A stretch of 64,000 nucleotides of DNA from an uncultured SAR116 cluster alpha proteobacterium (GTDB taxonomy: Bacteria > Pseudomonadota > Alphaproteobacteria > Puniceispirillales > Marisalimonadaceae). The stretch covers positions 1-64,000 of the forward strand of contig CABYED010000003.1 in the NCBI GenBank assembly GCA_902517815.1. Reading direction: 5' to 3'. Position 1 is the first letter of the stretch, and every line of letters starts with the position of its first letter. The notes below the pieces were generated by a model, which saw nothing but the letters and a program-made list of their open reading frames with translations, did no database searches and had not been told where the DNA came from. Positions 27,018 through 36,699 of this stretch are shown one piece after another. The translations under genes were made by a program, and so were the position numbers.

Positions 27018-28220
27018 TCAAATTGATGCTAAATCTCTAAAAATATTTTTAAGATTAGTTTGATTTAAATTTTCCATACCTTTTGTTAATAATGACTGTG
27101 TTTTATTTGAAGTTGAAGTAAATCCGAAAAACATTAAATCTGTAAAAGCTGTCATTGAAATATTTTTTGGTAATCTCTCCCTTTTGTAAAACTCAAAAAT
27201 TTCTTCATCACCAAGATCATTTCCAATTTTCAAACAATTTCGTATTGCAGTTAATGCGGTAACACAATCCCCTAAGGATAGGTTAAGTCCCTGTCCTGCC
27301 AAGGGATGGATTGAGTGAGCGGCATCACCTATTAGTATTGCCCTTGAAGATGTTGGATTGAGTATAAGATTTAAGTCAAGATCCCAATAAGACAATTTAT
27401 TTTCTATTTTATTTATTTTTTTTACAGGACTAAAATTAAGATTAATTTGTGAAAAAAATTTATTTAATTCTTCACATATAAAATTCTCTGGATTTTCTTT
27501 TGATAAAATTTTTTTACACTCACTTTCTTGGATACTTTGAACAAAATTTACAAGGTTTTTATTTTCATATGGGAGTATTCCAATTGGACCAATGTTCGTA
27601 AATGCTTGAATAGCTGTTGAATTGTGATTTTTAGATTGTTTTAAAAAACCAGAAATTGCTATGTGTTTAGTTTTTTTATTTATAGTACTTATGGATAGCA
27701 ATTTTCTGAGATTAGAACTCTTTCCGTCTGCTGATAAAACTAAATGTGAATTGATAAAAGTTTTATTATCTAAATATAAGGTTCTTTCAAATTTGTTGCA
27801 TTTAGTATTGGTAACAAAACTGTTGTACTGTTTTACATCTTTTACTAGATCTTCCACAATACTCAAAACAATATCATTTTTTATTATCGCACCAAGTTCT
27901 CTTTTTGTATCACAACTATCCCATTCTAATGGCGAACTGTTATTGGAACCAAATACTTTTATTTTTTTAACCGATGTATAATCATTTTTTTTCAATACTT
28001 TTAAAACATTTAATTTCTTTAGTAATTCTAAGCTGGTTTTATTGTAAAATGTAGTTCTAAAATCATTTTTTGATTTTAAATTTGGCTTAATCCAAGCTAT
28101 ATCACTCAATTTGAACATATTTGAATTTTTTAACAACAAAACCATCACAGCTCCTGTTATTCCTCCACCAACAACACAAATTTTATGAAAATTTTCTTGT
28201 GATAGGTCTTTAATATCCAC
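27018..28220 (-). CDS. UbiH/UbiF/COQ6-family FAD monooxygenase
   Basis: A 400-residue flavoprotein hydroxylase of the ubiquinone pathway family. The FAD dinucleotide motif VVGGGITGAVMVLLLK is near residue 17, and the second flavin motif LIGDAAHSIHPLAGQGLNL is near 293. The central DG-type motif reads LVLSADGKSSNLRK. Which ring position it hydroxylates cannot be told from sequence, because a single enzyme of this family can serve more than one position in alphaproteobacteria. It diverges from the aminotransferase gene. Confidence 0.88.
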   Translation of the reverse strand: MDIKDLSQENFHKICVVGGGITGAVMVLLLKNSNMFKLSDIAWIKPNLKSKNDFRTTFYNKTSLELLKKLNVLKVLKKNDYTSVKKIKVFGSNNSSPLEWDSCDTKRELGAIIKNDIVLSIVEDLVKDVKQYNSFVTNTKCNKFERTLYLDNKTFINSHLVLSADGKSSNLRKLLSISTINKKTKHIAISGFLKQSKNHNSTAIQAFTNIGPIGILPYENKNLVNFVQSIQESECKKILSKENPENFICEELNKFFSQINLNFSPVKKINKIENKLSYWDLDLNLILNPTSSRAILIGDAAHSIHPLAGQGLNLSLGDCVTALTAIRNCLKIGNDLGDEEIFEFYKRERLPKNISMTAFTDLMFFGFTSTSNKTQSLLTKGMENLNQTNLKNIFRDLASI

Positions 28221-28319
28221 TAATGATCTCGTTTAGTTAAATAATACAATTATATTAGTTTTAAAATTTACCAGTATAATATAAATAAATAAATGTAAAA
28301 ATTATTAGTAGGTTTTTAA

Positions 28320-29525
28320 ATGGTTAACTCTGATTACAATATTTTAAAGGACTGGATGTTTGGGAAACTTACATCTCTTTTAGAAAACACCGATCCTAAT
28401 CCTAAATACTCAGTATTAAAAATGTCTTTAGGTGAACCTACATTGGGAGTTCCAAATTTTACAAAAAAAATTTTAGATGTTAATTCTAAAGATTGGGCAA
28501 AATATCCACCAAGTGAAGCAATACCAATTTTTGGAAATAGCATATTAAATTATATAAAAAGAAGATACCCAGGTGCAGACAAACTTATAAAATTAAACAA
28601 AAATATTGTTCCTGTTCCGGGAACAAGAGAACCTTTACATCTTGTAGGTTTATTAGCAAAGAATTTAAAAGTTGGAGAAACAACAGCCCTAGTAACTAAT
28701 CCATTTTATCATGCTTGGTTGGCAGGAAGTATTTCAAGTGGTTCTAAAATACATTGGCTAAACTCTTTACCAGAAAACAATTATTTACCAGATATTTCAA
28801 ATTTACCTGAAAATTTGTTAAACTCTTCAGTAATAATGTATATTTGTTCCCCATCCAATCCTCATGGTGGTGTTGCTAGTATAGATTACTTAAAAAAGGC
28901 AATACTACTTGCTAGAAAACATAAATTTATTTTGGCTATTGACGAATGCTACGGTGATATCTACAGAATGAACAAACCCAAACCAACTGGAGGATTAGAA
29001 GCGGCTCTAAATTTGGGAAAAAGTTTAGAAAATTTAATAATTTTTAATTCTTTATCAAAAAGAAGTAATGCTTGTGGGATGAGGGCTGGTTTTATAGCTG
29101 GAGATGAAAATATAATTGAAAAATACAAATTGTTGGTATCAAATGGCGCTTCACCAGTCCCAATTCCTATTCAAAAAGTCGCAAGCGCATTGTATAACGA
29201 CGATGATCATCAAATAAAAGGTTGCTTACATTATGACAAAAATTTTGAACTTGCAGAAAAATATTTAAAACCTTTTTATAAAGATTTTAAAATCCCAGAT
29301 GCAGGTTTTTTTCTTTGGTTAAAAGTAAATGACGACAAGAAAGCAGCCAAAATGTTATGGGAAAAATTTTCGTTAAGGGTTATGCCAGGAAGTTTCATGG
29401 CCAAAGATGTGAATGGTACAAATCCAGGTAGAGGATACTTAAGAATATCCTTGGTTGACAAAAAAGAAGTTGTTGAGGAAACAATGAGACGTATTTGTTT
29501 ATTTTTAAAAATGGATGTTGCATAA
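28320..29525 (+). CDS. Class I/II aminotransferase, candidate succinyldiaminopimelate transaminase
   Basis: A 401-residue PLP-dependent aminotransferase. SLGEPTLGVP, the SPSNPHGGVAS phosphate-side loop, DECYGDIYR and the PLP lysine in NSLSKRSNACGMRAGF are visible. The pattern fits the DapC-like group (N-succinyl-L,L-diaminopimelate to succinyl-amino-ketopimelate), and dapF lies 4 kb downstream, but other substrates are possible. It precedes ftsK by 19 bases. Confidence 0.78.
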   Translation: MVNSDYNILKDWMFGKLTSLLENTDPNPKYSVLKMSLGEPTLGVPNFTKKILDVNSKDWAKYPPSEAIPIFGNSILNYIKRRYPGADKLIKLNKNIVPVPGTREPLHLVGLLAKNLKVGETTALVTNPFYHAWLAGSISSGSKIHWLNSLPENNYLPDISNLPENLLNSSVIMYICSPSNPHGGVASIDYLKKAILLARKHKFILAIDECYGDIYRMNKPKPTGGLEAALNLGKSLENLIIFNSLSKRSNACGMRAGFIAGDENIIEKYKLLVSNGASPVPIPIQKVASALYNDDDHQIKGCLHYDKNFELAEKYLKPFYKDFKIPDAGFFLWLKVNDDKKAAKMLWEKFSLRVMPGSFMAKDVNGTNPGRGYLRISLVDKKEVVEETMRRICLFLKMDVA

Positions 29526-29544
29526 GAATAATAAAGATTAAGAT

Positions 29545-31911
29545 ATGGAATTCAGTAATTTTTATATTAAAATAGCTAATAAAATTTTATCTTCAATTTT
29601 ATTTTTTTGTTCTATATCAATTTTTTTAATTTTATTTTCATTTCATCCTCTAGATCCTGGTTGGGGTATTGTTTCCGAAAATATCCCAAAAAATCTCTAT
29701 GGTGTTACAGGATCTTTTTTTTCTGGGTTTGTTATAAGAGAATTAGGTATTTTACCTGGATTATTTTTTTCCTCAATTTTATTTATATGGTCTTTAAAGT
29801 TATTTAATGAAAACAATATAAAATTTTTAAAAATAAAAATTTTCACAATTATCTTTATGATATTCCTAAGTTCCATAGGAGGCACTTATCTTGAGAATAA
29901 TATAATTCATAAACTAAATCTTGATTTCCCAATCTTTAGACAAAATGGTTTGTCTGAGTGGTTATTATTAGCTTGTTCAAGTAAAATCTCTAATTTAGTA
30001 GCTTTTGACATTACTTTATCTCAAACATTATTAGGGCTAACGTCTCTAATCATCTCTTCGGCATTGTTTTTTTGGATACTATCCATTAGTGAAAAAGAAA
30101 TAAAATTCTTTAAATTTATTTTTAGACCCATATTCTTACCTTTAGTTTGGATATTAACAATGTTTTCAAATCTGTTATTTTTGAACGATAAAAAAGTTGA
30201 AAATGAATTAGAAGAAGAGAAAAATGAACTTGGCTTTTTAAGCAAGCTTAAAAATAAAATTTTTAAATTTAAAGGTAATGCGATTGGCAGAAAAAAACCA
30301 AAAGTTAGAAAGAACCCAATATTAATTAAAAATACTCACAAAGAAGCAAATTTAAAGAAAAAGTCAGAAAATTATAATTTATATCAAGATGATTTGCCGT
30401 TAGGTTCTGAAAGTGGATTTATGTTACCATCTGTAAGTTTGCTAAAAGATTTTACAGAAGATATCAAACCTCCTAGCAAAGAAACCCTCGACATGAATGC
30501 AAAAGTTCTTGAAGGAGTTTTGTCAGATTATTCAATTAATGGAAATATTGAGTCCGTTAGGTATGGCCCAGTTGTAACTAGGTACGACTTACAACCGGCA
30601 CCAGGTTTGAGAAGTCAAAGGGTTATATCTTTGGCTGATGATATTGCAAGATCAATGTCTGTTGAGGCAGTAAGGGTGGCAATGGTGCCAGGTCAAAATG
30701 TTATTGGTATTGAGTTACCTAACAAATCTAGAGAAACAGTGATTTTGAGAAATATCTTACAACACCAGGAATTTCAAAAATCAGAATTTACTCTGCCAGT
30801 CTGTCTTGGTAAAAATATAGCAGGATATCCAGTTGTAGCTGACTTAGCAAGAATGCCACATTTACTTGTAGCAGGAACAACAGGTTCAGGTAAATCTGTT
30901 GGAATAAATGCAATGATCTTATCGTTACTATATAAACATACTCCAGAAACTTGTAGACTTATTATGATTGATCCTAAAATGTTAGAATTATCAGTCTATG
31001 ACGGTATACCTCATCTTCTAACACCTGTTGTAACCGATCCAAATAAAGCAATTATCGCATTAAAATGGGCTGTTAGGGAAATGGAAACTAGATATATGTC
31101 CATGAGTAAACTTGGTGTTCGAAATATTGACAGTTATAATGAAAGATTAATTCAAGCAAGAAAGAAGGGTGAAATCATCTCAAAAAATATCCAAATTGGT
31201 TTCGATCCAGAAACGGGCCAACCAATTTTTGAGGATCAACAAATAAGTTTAACACCTTTACCTTACATTGTAGTAATAATTGATGAAGTTGCAGATTTAA
31301 TGTTAGTTGCTGGAAAAGATATAGAGGCTGCAGTTCAACGATTAGCCCAAATGGCAAGAGCAGCCGGAATTCACGTTGTGATGGCCACGCAAAGACCATC
31401 CGTAGATGTTATAACAGGAACAATTAAGGCAAATTTTCCAACCAGAATTTCATTTCAAGTTACAAGTAAAATTGACAGTAGAACAATATTAGGAGAGCAA
31501 GGTGCCGAACAGCTTCTTGGAAGGGGAGACATGCTATACATGGCAGGTGGTGGTAAAGTAACACGAGTACATGGCCCTTTTGTGGAAGATAATGAAGTCG
31601 AGAAAGTTACAAAATTCTTATCTGATCAATCTATTCCAGATTATGATGAAACTATTACCGAAGAACCTGAAAATTTTTCTTCAAGTGATCTAAATCATTT
31701 TAACAGTAATAAAAATTCAAGAGATGAATTATACGATGAAGCTCTAGCTTTGGTAATTAGAGAAAGAAGAGCAAGTACATCATTTATTCAAAGACATCTG
31801 AAAATAGGCTATAACAGAGCAGCTACAATAATTGAAAAAATGGAAGATAATAATGTTGTATCTAAACCAGGTAGAGCTGGTAAAAGAGAAATTTTGATTG
31901 AGGATACTTAA
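29545..31911 (+). CDS. ftsK: DNA translocase FtsK
   Basis: A 788-residue septal DNA pump that resolves chromosome ends at division. The N-terminus has four or five membrane segments within about 200 residues, then a short basic linker, shorter than in E. coli. The motor has Walker A AGTTGSGKSVG (443-453), Walker B YIVVIIDEVADLM and MATQRPSVDVITG. The C-terminal gamma winged helix (DEALALVIRERRASTSFIQR) is present. The stop codon is directly followed by the TTG of lolA. Confidence 0.96.
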   Translation: MEFSNFYIKIANKILSSILFFCSISIFLILFSFHPLDPGWGIVSENIPKNLYGVTGSFFSGFVIRELGILPGLFFSSILFIWSLKLFNENNIKFLKIKIFTIIFMIFLSSIGGTYLENNIIHKLNLDFPIFRQNGLSEWLLLACSSKISNLVAFDITLSQTLLGLTSLIISSALFFWILSISEKEIKFFKFIFRPIFLPLVWILTMFSNLLFLNDKKVENELEEEKNELGFLSKLKNKIFKFKGNAIGRKKPKVRKNPILIKNTHKEANLKKKSENYNLYQDDLPLGSESGFMLPSVSLLKDFTEDIKPPSKETLDMNAKVLEGVLSDYSINGNIESVRYGPVVTRYDLQPAPGLRSQRVISLADDIARSMSVEAVRVAMVPGQNVIGIELPNKSRETVILRNILQHQEFQKSEFTLPVCLGKNIAGYPVVADLARMPHLLVAGTTGSGKSVGINAMILSLLYKHTPETCRLIMIDPKMLELSVYDGIPHLLTPVVTDPNKAIIALKWAVREMETRYMSMSKLGVRNIDSYNERLIQARKKGEIISKNIQIGFDPETGQPIFEDQQISLTPLPYIVVIIDEVADLMLVAGKDIEAAVQRLAQMARAAGIHVVMATQRPSVDVITGTIKANFPTRISFQVTSKIDSRTILGEQGAEQLLGRGDMLYMAGGGKVTRVHGPFVEDNEVEKVTKFLSDQSIPDYDETITEEPENFSSSDLNHFNSNKNSRDELYDEALALVIRERRASTSFIQRHLKIGYNRAATIIEKMEDNNVVSKPGRAGKREILIEDT

Positions 31912-32529
31912 TTGAAGCAATTAGAAACCATAACAAAATTTTTTTTATATGTTTTTTTAGTAATTTTAAGTTGTAATAAATCTTATGCTATTGAAAAAAA
32001 CCAATCAGCAACTTTTAAAATTGAAAAATTTTTTGAAAATCTTATTACACTTGAAGCAAATTTTATACAAGTAAGTCCATCAGGAAACGTTAGTAATGGT
32101 AAAATATATTTGGACTTGCCAGGGAAATTAAGAATTGATTATGAAAAACCTAGCAATCTACTCATAACGTGCAAAGGATTTTGGATAGTAATTCAAGACA
32201 GAGAGGCAAAAACAACCAACAATATTCCTGTTAAAAATTCTCCTTTTGCTATCCTATTAGAAAATACCTCTTTTTTAAATAACCAAAATATCAAAACAGA
32301 GTATAGTATTGAAGCAGGCATAATATCATTAAAACTTAAAAGCCAAAATAATGATAATCAGGAAAGTTTAGTTTTAGAATTTTCAGAAAACCCATTCAGC
32401 TTAAAAAAATGGGTAATTCAAGACTCCTTGGGAGAAAACACTACTGTATTAATTCAAAATGCAAAATTTAATAATAAACTTTCTCATTTGTTATTTTTCC
32501 CGATTGATTTTCCTGAGCCAACTAATTGA
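31912..32529 (+). CDS. lolA: Outer-membrane lipoprotein carrier LolA
   Basis: A 205-residue periplasmic chaperone moving lipoproteins from the LolCDE complex to the outer membrane. The TTG start abuts the ftsK stop with no spacer. A hydrophobic N-terminus ends near SYA (residue 25) and is a normal signal peptide. Family features are LEANFIQVSPSGNVSNGKIY, the LPGKLRIDYEKP loop and the C-terminal beta-strand region. The ftsK-lolA-xthA order is common in alphaproteobacteria, supporting the call. Confidence 0.9.
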   Translation: MKQLETITKFFLYVFLVILSCNKSYAIEKNQSATFKIEKFFENLITLEANFIQVSPSGNVSNGKIYLDLPGKLRIDYEKPSNLLITCKGFWIVIQDREAKTTNNIPVKNSPFAILLENTSFLNNQNIKTEYSIEAGIISLKLKSQNNDNQESLVLEFSENPFSLKKWVIQDSLGENTTVLIQNAKFNNKLSHLLFFPIDFPEPTN

Positions 32530-32580
32530 TAAATTTTAATCTCTTTTATTAATTATAATTAAAGGCCAATAGGAAGAATG

Positions 32581-32601
32581 AATTTATTTTCAAAATAAAT
32601 T
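32581..32601. repeat. 21-base perfect palindrome between lolA and xthA
   Basis: AATTTATTTT and AAAATAAATT flank a single central C. The arms contain no G or C. It lies 52 bases after lolA and could be a weak hairpin at the end of the ftsK-lolA transcript or a protein-binding site. Confidence 0.4.
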
Positions 32602-32689
32602 TATAATTATATCAGGTTAATTTAATTTCTGATATAGATTTAGTATTGAAATGAATTGAATTAGACACAAAAAAATTAGAGGTGTTTCT

Positions 32690-33475
32690 GTGAGAATAGC
32701 AACGTGGAATATTAACTCTGTAAGACTGAGATTACCTCAAGTTTTACGTTTAATTAAAGAGCAAGACATAGACATATTGTGCCTACAGGAAACCAAGACC
32801 CCAGATGAATTTTTTCCAAAAGATGAATTAGAAAATTGTGGCTTTAAACATCTATATTATAGAGGTGAAAAATCTTATAATGGAATTGCTATTATATCAA
32901 AAGTTGAATTTTCAGATACTAGCTATATCAATTGGTGTAAAAAACAAGATACTCGTCACATTTATGTAAAAATAAAAAATAATATTGAACTTCATAATTT
33001 TTATGTGCCTGCAGGTGGAGATGAGCCTGATATTTTAGTTAATCCAAAGTTTGAACATAAAATCTCATTCATTAATGAAATGAAAAATTATTTTTCATCA
33101 GACACAAAAATAAATAAAATTTTAGTGGGAGATTTAAACATTGCTCCTCTAGAACATGATGTTTGGTCACATAAACAATTACTAAACGTGGTATCACACA
33201 CACAAATAGAAACAAAAACTTTATTGGAATTAATTCAGACTGGTGATTGGGTAGACATAATGAGGGAGCTTGTTCCACATAATGAAAAACTTTACTCTTG
33301 GTGGTCATATCGAAATAGAAATTGGGAAATTTCAAATAGAGGTAGAAGACTTGATCACTTTTGGATATCAAAAAATTTATTTTCATTAGTAAAGTCAGGT
33401 GTTATTTATAAAGACTCTAGGTCATGGGAAAAACCTTCGGACCATGTGCCGATTATAGTTGATATTGATATTTAA
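32690..33475 (+). CDS. xthA: Exodeoxyribonuclease III
   Basis: A 261-residue Mg-dependent nuclease of the exonuclease III/AP endonuclease family, used in base-excision repair. The start GTG 32690 leads directly into MRIATWNINSVRLRLPQV. CLQETKTPDEFFP carries the catalytic glutamate, VGDLNIAPLEHDVW the aspartate and asparagine, and RRLDHFWIS plus KPSDHVPIIVDI the C-terminal catalytic pair. Length is typical. It pairs functionally with uracil removal. Confidence 0.95.
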   Translation: MRIATWNINSVRLRLPQVLRLIKEQDIDILCLQETKTPDEFFPKDELENCGFKHLYYRGEKSYNGIAIISKVEFSDTSYINWCKKQDTRHIYVKIKNNIELHNFYVPAGGDEPDILVNPKFEHKISFINEMKNYFSSDTKINKILVGDLNIAPLEHDVWSHKQLLNVVSHTQIETKTLLELIQTGDWVDIMRELVPHNEKLYSWWSYRNRNWEISNRGRRLDHFWISKNLFSLVKSGVIYKDSRSWEKPSDHVPIIVDIDI

Positions 33476-33498
33476 AAACAAAAATGAAAGCTTAGATT

Positions 33499-34311
33499 TT
33501 GAAAATACCATTTATAAAAATGCATGGTTTAGGAAATGATTTTATTATTTTTGATAATATAGTGAATTCTATAATTCATAACCCAAAATTTATAAATAAA
33601 ATAAGTAATAGACGCATAGGAATAGGATGTGATCAAGTTTTGATTATTGAAAATACTAATACTCCTGAAAATTTTAAAGTTAAAATGTACAATTCTAACG
33701 GCTCAGAAACTGGTGCTTGTGGAAATGGTACAAGATGCGTGGCTGATTATTTAATGAAAAAGAATGACCTTAATTCTTTGACTATTGAAAGCATCAGTAA
33801 TGATTTGTTTTGTTCTAAAACTGATAATTTAGTAACTGTAAATATGGGAGTACCCAAATTTAGCTGGAATGAAATACCATTATCAAAAAAGCAAGATACA
33901 CAACATGTCAAATTAGATGAGTTTGAAGCTTTCTGTTTGTCCATTGGAAATCCACATGCAGTTATATTTATAAAGACCCAAGAAGAGCTTGAGAATTTAA
34001 ATATAAACACTATCGGTCCTAGGTTGGAAAAACATTCGATTTTTCCTGAATGTGCAAATATTGAATTTGTATCTGTTTTAGAAGATAAGTCCTTAAGAAT
34101 GAGAGTTTGGGAGAGAGGAGTGGGTATAACTTCAGCATGTGGGTCTGGGGCGTGCGCAACATTAGTCGCTGCCTCTTCATTAAATAAAAGTGTTAAAGAG
34201 AATAAAGTTGTTTTAGACGGTGGAGATTTGTTTATTAAATGGCTTGATAACAGGTCTGTAACACTTTCTGGTGAAACTGAAAGAGTATTTGAAGGTTTCA
34301 TAGGTGAATAA
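33499..34311 (+). CDS. dapF: Diaminopimelate epimerase
   Basis: A 270-residue PLP-independent epimerase converting L,L- to meso-diaminopimelate for lysine and peptidoglycan. The start is TTG 33499. The two catalytic cysteines are C74 in GACGNGTRC and C214 in SACGSGACA, with MHGLGNDFIIFDN at the N-terminus. It ends directly before the ATG of mtaB, and the pair is a frequent alphaproteobacterial arrangement followed by ftsY, as here. Confidence 0.96.
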   Translation: MKIPFIKMHGLGNDFIIFDNIVNSIIHNPKFINKISNRRIGIGCDQVLIIENTNTPENFKVKMYNSNGSETGACGNGTRCVADYLMKKNDLNSLTIESISNDLFCSKTDNLVTVNMGVPKFSWNEIPLSKKQDTQHVKLDEFEAFCLSIGNPHAVIFIKTQEELENLNINTIGPRLEKHSIFPECANIEFVSVLEDKSLRMRVWERGVGITSACGSGACATLVAASSLNKSVKENKVVLDGGDLFIKWLDNRSVTLSGETERVFEGFIGE

Positions 34312-35604
34312 ATGAATATCACTTCAAAAAATAAAAACTCATTACCTGACATTAAGACTTTTGGATGTAGGTTAAATATATGGGAAAGTCAGGTTATTAG
34401 TGACCTTGTTAGTAAGAATGGTCAAAGTGATTTAATAATTTTTAACACATGTGCTGTAACTAGTGAAGCTGAACGTCAAGCAAGACAGGCAATTAGATCG
34501 TCTAAAAAAAATAGACCAGATGCTCAAATTTTGGTTACAGGTTGTGCTGCTCAAGTAGACCCTCAAAAATGGAATTCCATGCCGGAAGTAGACTTTGTAA
34601 TAGGTAATCAAGAAAAGCTTGATGAAGATTTCTGGAAGAGATTTGTACCAGAAGATAGCTTTCATCAAAATCAAAATGTATTTGTTCAAGATATTATGGA
34701 AGTAAAAAGTACATCCGGGCATCTTGTTGAATCATTCAACAAACACACACGTGGTTTCGTTCAAGTTCAAAATGGATGTGACCATAGGTGTACATTTTGT
34801 ATTATTCCATTTGGAAGAGGGCCTAGCAGGTCAGTATCAACTCAAGATGTGATTAACTCTATTAACTCTTTATTAAAGAATGGAGTAAAAGAAATTGTTC
34901 TCACTGGTGTTGATTTAACATCTTGGGGTATTGATATTTTTGGGAAGCCAAGTTTAGGATTGTTAGTAAAAAAAATTTTAAAAAATATTCCAAATTTGCA
35001 TAGACTAAGATTGTCTTCCATTGATCCAGCTGAAGTTGATTTTGACTTGATGGATGCATTTGAGCATGAAGAAAGACTAATGCCTCATATTCATTTATCT
35101 ATTCAACATGGTGATGACATTATTTTGAAAAGAATGAAAAGAAGACATCTTTATAGAGACGTAATTAATTTTGTAAAAGAAGCAAAAAGACGAAGAAATG
35201 ATATTGTGTTCGGAGGTGATTTTATAGCTGGCTTCCCTACTGAAGATGAAAAAGCTCACCAAAAGAGTATGCAACTAATAGAAGAAGCTAACATTACATA
35301 TATCCATGTCTTTCCATACTCCAACAGAAAAAATACTCCAGCATCAAATATGCCACAAGTACAAAAAAAAATTATTCAAAAAAGAGCTAAAGAACTGAGA
35401 GCCTTAGCTGAAAAACAACATAATAAGTTTTTAGTCAGTCAGATTGGAACTACTCAAAAAGTTTTAGTAGAAAATAATTCAGTTGGTCATGCTACAAATT
35501 TTTCAAAAATAAAATTAAAAGAACATGTTGAAGCGTGCACAATTGTTTCTACAAAAATTTTGGAAATTAACCCTGGAGGGTTATTAGGAACTATTCGAAA
35601 TTGA
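34312..35604 (+). CDS. mtaB: tRNA t6A37 methylthiotransferase MtaB
   Basis: A 430-residue radical-SAM enzyme adding a methylthio group to t6A37 in tRNA. The N-terminal methylthiotransferase domain has KTFGCRLNIWESQ and NTCAVTSEAERQ; the radical-SAM cluster is CDHRCTFC (C156, C160, C163). A C-terminal TRAM-like region follows. The ATG immediately follows the dapF stop, indicating coupling. The choice of MtaB over MiaB rests on the GCRLN and CAVT motifs and on the dapF-mtaB-ftsY order. Confidence 0.92.
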   Translation: MNITSKNKNSLPDIKTFGCRLNIWESQVISDLVSKNGQSDLIIFNTCAVTSEAERQARQAIRSSKKNRPDAQILVTGCAAQVDPQKWNSMPEVDFVIGNQEKLDEDFWKRFVPEDSFHQNQNVFVQDIMEVKSTSGHLVESFNKHTRGFVQVQNGCDHRCTFCIIPFGRGPSRSVSTQDVINSINSLLKNGVKEIVLTGVDLTSWGIDIFGKPSLGLLVKKILKNIPNLHRLRLSSIDPAEVDFDLMDAFEHEERLMPHIHLSIQHGDDIILKRMKRRHLYRDVINFVKEAKRRRNDIVFGGDFIAGFPTEDEKAHQKSMQLIEEANITYIHVFPYSNRKNTPASNMPQVQKKIIQKRAKELRALAEKQHNKFLVSQIGTTQKVLVENNSVGHATNFSKIKLKEHVEACTIVSTKILEINPGGLLGTIRN

Positions 35605-35629
35605 AATAGATAAAAAAGAGTCAAATTTA

Positions 35630-36562
35630 ATGGCATTAAATTGGTTTAAAAAATTAAAGACTGGATTAAGCAAATCGGCATCTAAGGTGGAAGGTGCGAT
35701 TGCCTCCATAACTGGAAAAAAAACAATTGATCAAGAAACACTTTATGATATTCAAGATCAGTTAATACTAGCCGATCTTGGTGTGGAAGTTGCTGGTAGA
35801 ATAGCAAAAAAGATTAAAGATCAGAAATTCGAATTAAATAAAAATAAAGAAATAGAAAAAACACAAATCGCAAAAACTTTGGCTGAAGAAATTGAACAAA
35901 TTTTAATGCCTCGCGAACAAAATCTGTATGAAAAAGTTAACTCTAAACCACATGTTTTGCTATTAGCAGGGGTTAATGGTTCTGGGAAAACAACTACCGC
36001 TGCTAAACTAGCAGAAAAATTTAGACTTGAAAAAAAATCAGTTGTTTTAGCCGCATCAGACACTTTTAGAGCAGCTGCCGTAGAACAGTTAAAGACGTGG
36101 GGAAAAAGAGTTGGTGCACAAGTGGTATCTGGAGAAGAAGGAGGAGATTCTGCTGCTGTAGCTTTTCGAGCATATGAATTAGCAAAAAAAGAAGACATAG
36201 ACATTGTTATTATCGACACAGCTGGTAGATTACAAAATAAAAAAGATTTAATGGAAGAACTGACAAAAACCTGTCGAGTTGTATCTAAATTAGATCACGA
36301 TGCTCCACATCAAAAAGTTGTAGTTTTAGATGGCACTGTTGGTCAGAATGCACACTCTCAATTAAAAAGCTTCGATGAATCTATAGGTTTAACAGGTATG
36401 ATAATTACAAAGTTAGATGGAAGTGCAAAAGGAGGAGTTGTTGTATCCTTAGCTGAAAAGTTCGAAATTCCTATTCATGCACTAGGCGTTGGTGAAGGAT
36501 TAGATGATCTACAAATTTTTGAAGCTTCATCATTTTCAAAAGCATTAGCTGGCTTGGATTAG
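35630..36562 (+). CDS. ftsY: Signal recognition particle receptor FtsY
   Basis: A 310-residue SRP GTPase docking ribosome-SRP complexes to the membrane. The acidic N-terminal A domain of E. coli FtsY is absent, leaving a short amphipathic N-terminus (NWFKKLKTGLSKSASK) ahead of the N domain. The P-loop GVNGSGKTT is at 114-122, followed by ASDTFRAAAVEQL, DTAGRLQNKKDL and TKLDGSAKGG. Its partner ffh lies 137 bases downstream. Confidence 0.96.
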   Translation: MALNWFKKLKTGLSKSASKVEGAIASITGKKTIDQETLYDIQDQLILADLGVEVAGRIAKKIKDQKFELNKNKEIEKTQIAKTLAEEIEQILMPREQNLYEKVNSKPHVLLLAGVNGSGKTTTAAKLAEKFRLEKKSVVLAASDTFRAAAVEQLKTWGKRVGAQVVSGEEGGDSAAVAFRAYELAKKEDIDIVIIDTAGRLQNKKDLMEELTKTCRVVSKLDHDAPHQKVVVLDGTVGQNAHSQLKSFDESIGLTGMIITKLDGSAKGGVVVSLAEKFEIPIHALGVGEGLDDLQIFEASSFSKALAGLD

Positions 36563-36642
36563 TGATTTCTTTCAGTTAGGCTTGACTTGATTGATAAAAT
36601 TCTATACTGAAACATCAATTTATTGTTAAAGATTCGTAAACG

Positions 36643-36679
36643 CGCGTCCTTGAGTTTCAAGCACGGGCGTGTTCGTGGT
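36643..36679 (+). promoter_or_regulatory. GC-rich hairpin in the ffh leader
   Basis: Within an AT-rich gap, ACGCGC pairs with GGGCGTGT-type bases across an internal loop, and CTTGA pairs with TCAAG around a three-base loop. There is no T-run after it, so it does not look like a simple terminator. It ends about 20 bases before the ffh start. It could be a leader RNA structure; the function is not known. Confidence 0.45.
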
Positions 36680-36699
36680 TATAACTAATTGGTTTGAAA

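Noticed and set aside
33747-34352. 201-codon minus-strand frame opposite dapF
   Set aside because: The plus-strand dapF is complete with both catalytic cysteines; the opposite frame shows no family pattern.
36563-36699. SRP (4.5S) RNA gene between ftsY and ffh
   Set aside because: The conserved GGAAG/AGCAG loop sequence of SRP RNA is absent; only a short GC-rich hairpin is present.
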